Source: W425 sp964503235
Lineage (GTDB): Bacteria > Chloroflexota > Dehalococcoidia > Dehalococcoidales > RBG-16-60-22
Length of the DNA stretch: 15,091 bases
Assembly: GCA_964503235.1 (NCBI GenBank)
Contig: CAZCZJ010000057.1
Location: 1 to 15,091 of the forward strand
Direction: 5' to 3'
This document shows positions 13,125-15,091 of this stretch, piece by piece. Positions within the stretch are counted from its first letter, which is position 1, and the number at the start of each line of letters is the position of its first letter. The notes below the pieces were generated by a model. That model saw nothing but the letters and a program-made list of their open reading frames with translations, was not told the origin of the DNA and made no database searches. The translations under genes were made by a program, and so were the position numbers.

Positions 13125-15091
13125 ATGGTTTTTTCATCAGCAGCGCCCGTTCCCAAGACATCACATTCAATCGCCAGAAAATCTTATGCAAAGCTACCAC
13201 ATGTTCTCGATGTGCCCAACCTGATTAAGGTACAACTCGATTCTTTCCAGAGATTCCAGGAAGAAGGACTCAGGCAACTACTGGAAGAGGTCTCGCCTAT
13301 CAAAGATCTGACCGGGAACAGACTCGAACTCAGTTTTGTAGCTTACGAATACCGGGAGCCACGTCCCGGGCATTCCGAACAGGAATGTCACGAAAGAGAC
13401 CTCACCTATTCCGCCCCCCTCTACGTGAAAGTAAGATTACTGGTGAAAGATACCGGGGAAATCAAGGAGCAGGACCTGTTCTTCGGGGATATTCCCCTGA
13501 TGACGGCGAAAGGCACCTTTATCACCAGCGGTGCCGAACGGGTGGTCGTCAGTCAGTTACTCCGTTCCCCCGGGGTATATTTCACCTGCGATGAAGACCC
13601 GGTAAGCGGTAAATTGCTGTGCAGCGCCAAGCTTATCCCGACCCGCGGCGCCTGGCTGGAATTCGAGACCAGTAACCGGAATGTTCTTTCAGCCAAAATA
13701 GACGGCAAGCGAAAGATACCAGTAACGACATTACTGCGCGGGTTGGGTTTCGGAAGCGATGATGAACTACTCAAGCTGTTTAAAAAAGAGGATAGCCTAA
13801 CCGACCATAAGTTCATCGACACGACACTGGAACGCGACCCGCTAATCAAAGACGAAAAGGAAGCGCTACTCGATATGTACCGCAAGCTGCATCCGGGAGA
13901 GCTTCCTTCACTCGATAATGCTAAAAAATGGATGCACGGCCTCTTCTTCGATGCAGCACGTTATGACCTGGGAAGCGTGGGAAGGTATAAACTCAATAAA
14001 CGGCTCGGGGTGGATGTCGACCTGAAAGAGCGGACGCTGACCAATGAAGACATCATCGAGATAATCAGGCATATAATCCTGATTAATGCCGGACAGGACA
14101 GCGCCGATGATATCGACCATCTCGGCAACCGGCGCGTACGCACCATCGGTGAGCTGGTTCAAACCCAGTTCCGTATTGGATTTCTACGGCTGGAACAGGT
14201 GGTCAGGGAACGCATGAGTATTATCAGCACGGAGGCAATCACGCCCAGTGCTCTGGTTAATATCCGACCGATTGTGGCGGCCGTCAGGGAGTTTTTCGGC
14301 GGTTCCCAGCTATCGCAGTTCATGGACCAGACCAATCCGCTGGCCGAACTCACCCACAAGCGACGTCTTTCCGCCATGGGCCCCGGGGGTCTTTCACGCG
14401 ACCGGGCGGGCTTCGAGGTACGCGACGTCCACTTCTCGCATTACGGCCGGATATGCCCTATCGAGACACCGGAAGGTCCCAATATCGGACTTATCGGCTC
14501 TCTGGCTACCTACAGCATTATCAACGAGTACGGATTTATAGAAACACCCTACCGGAGGGTTATCCACGAACTAAAAGGTAATGACGAACGGCTACTTGGC
14601 AAGACAGCTACTGAGGCAGTCACCGATTCCAAAGGCACCACGCTGGTAAAAGCCAATGCAGTAATCACACCCCAGATTGCCGCCAAGCTGAAAAAGAAAA
14701 CGGTAAAGGTAGTGCCCTTCGTCTCGGACGAGATTATCTATCTCCCCGCCGATGAAGAAGATAAATATACCATTGCCCAGGCCAATGCCCCCCTCGATGA
14801 GAACCGGCAGTTTCTGGAAAAGAAAATTGAAGCCAGGATGGGCAGCGGGTACATTCTGGAGACACCGGATAATATCCAGCTGATGGACGTTTCACCCAAG
14901 CAGGTGGTAAGTGTCGCTACGGCATTAACCCCCTTCCTGGAGCATAACGACGCCAACCGCGCCTTAATGGGTGCCAACATGCAGCGACAGGCGGTACCAC
15001 TGCTCCGTCCCGAAGCGCCGCTGGTTGCCACCGGCATGGAAGTCGAAGCCGCCAAGCACAGTCGGCAGGTGGTTTTCGCCCAGAATGCGGG
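13125..15091 (+). CDS. rpoB: DNA-directed RNA polymerase subunit beta, partial (3' end outside window)
   Basis: The first 655 codons of the beta subunit; the gene is open at the window edge. It starts at ATG 13125 with AAGGAG six bases upstream (13114-13119). Landmarks in order: VPNLIKVQLDSFQRF near residue 36 (protrusion start), DIPLMTAKGTFITSGAERVVVSQLLRSPGVYF at about 126-157, the rifampicin-binding region GGSQLSQFMDQTNP with Asp401, His411 and Ser416 (E. coli 516, 526, 531), then GPGGLSRDRAGFEVRDVH and ICPIETPEGPNIGLIGSL. The residues most often changed in rifampicin resistance are wild type; Gly at the E. coli 508 position is a mild difference. Its own promoter and long leader, with no rplL just upstream, show that rpoB is transcribed apart from the ribosomal-protein genes here. 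Codon usage matches the other core genes. Confidence 0.98.
   Translation, partial: MVFSSAAPVPKTSHSIARKSYAKLPHVLDVPNLIKVQLDSFQRFQEEGLRQLLEEVSPIKDLTGNRLELSFVAYEYREPRPGHSEQECHERDLTYSAPLYVKVRLLVKDTGEIKEQDLFFGDIPLMTAKGTFITSGAERVVVSQLLRSPGVYFTCDEDPVSGKLLCSAKLIPTRGAWLEFETSNRNVLSAKIDGKRKIPVTTLLRGLGFGSDDELLKLFKKEDSLTDHKFIDTTLERDPLIKDEKEALLDMYRKLHPGELPSLDNAKKWMHGLFFDAARYDLGSVGRYKLNKRLGVDVDLKERTLTNEDIIEIIRHIILINAGQDSADDIDHLGNRRVRTIGELVQTQFRIGFLRLEQVVRERMSIISTEAITPSALVNIRPIVAAVREFFGGSQLSQFMDQTNPLAELTHKRRLSAMGPGGLSRDRAGFEVRDVHFSHYGRICPIETPEGPNIGLIGSLATYSIINEYGFIETPYRRVIHELKGNDERLLGKTATEAVTDSKGTTLVKANAVITPQIAAKLKKKTVKVVPFVSDEIIYLPADEEDKYTIAQANAPLDENRQFLEKKIEARMGSGYILETPDNIQLMDVSPKQVVSVATALTPFLEHNDANRALMGANMQRQAVPLLRPEAPLVATGMEVEAAKHSRQVVFAQNA

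Overview
The window reads as ordinary bacterial chromosome interrupted by two accessory, partly decayed patches. Codon usage, the many GTG/TTG starts, the detached rpoB and the gene set (alaS-ruvX, holA-ROK kinase-galU, a YchF-like GTPase beside an NfeD-like protein) recall Chloroflexota, most likely class Dehalococcoidia. That assignment comes from recognising protein families by eye, not from a search, so treat it as moderate confidence.

Layout. 1-658 (-): N-terminal part of an Old Yellow Enzyme-family flavin oxidoreductase. 807-1317 (+): remnants of a DUF169 protein and of a glycine/betaine reductase selenoprotein-B-like protein, the latter with an in-frame TGA where the family carries selenocysteine or cysteine. 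1318-1869: AT-rich DNA with a tRNA/tmRNA 3'-end-like hairpin. 1870-3075 (-): a membrane-anchored protein with a subtilase-like Asp/His half-domain joined to a CARDB-like domain, behind a near-consensus sigma-70 promoter. 3076-3628: AT-rich, hairpin-rich gap. 3629-6714 (-): alaS-ruvX operon with its own promoter. 7016-9906 (-): holA, a ROK-family sugar kinase and galU, apparently one operon. Its flanks carry a compound inverted arrangement of two dispersed repeat families. 10436-12424 (+): a small HEAT-like protein, a lipoprotein and a YchF-like GTPase, in one operon. 12414-12842 (-): NfeD-like membrane protein converging on ychF. 13125-15091 (+): rpoB, running off the window end.

How the genes fit together. 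Most of the window is core information processing: tRNA charging (alaS), Holliday-junction/rRNA-related nuclease (ruvX), clamp loader (holA), ribosome-associated GTPase (ychF) and RNA polymerase (rpoB). The ROK kinase and galU can form a route from glucose to UDP-glucose if a phosphoglucomutase is supplied elsewhere. The unusual material is the decayed selenoprotein-like fragment, the protease-like protein without a visible catalytic serine, the repeat-bracketed holA-ROK-galU module, and a structured rpoB leader whose promoter resembles that of the neighbouring ychF operon. I found no complete mobile element, CRISPR array, intact tRNA or rRNA. I see no clear new multigene system.
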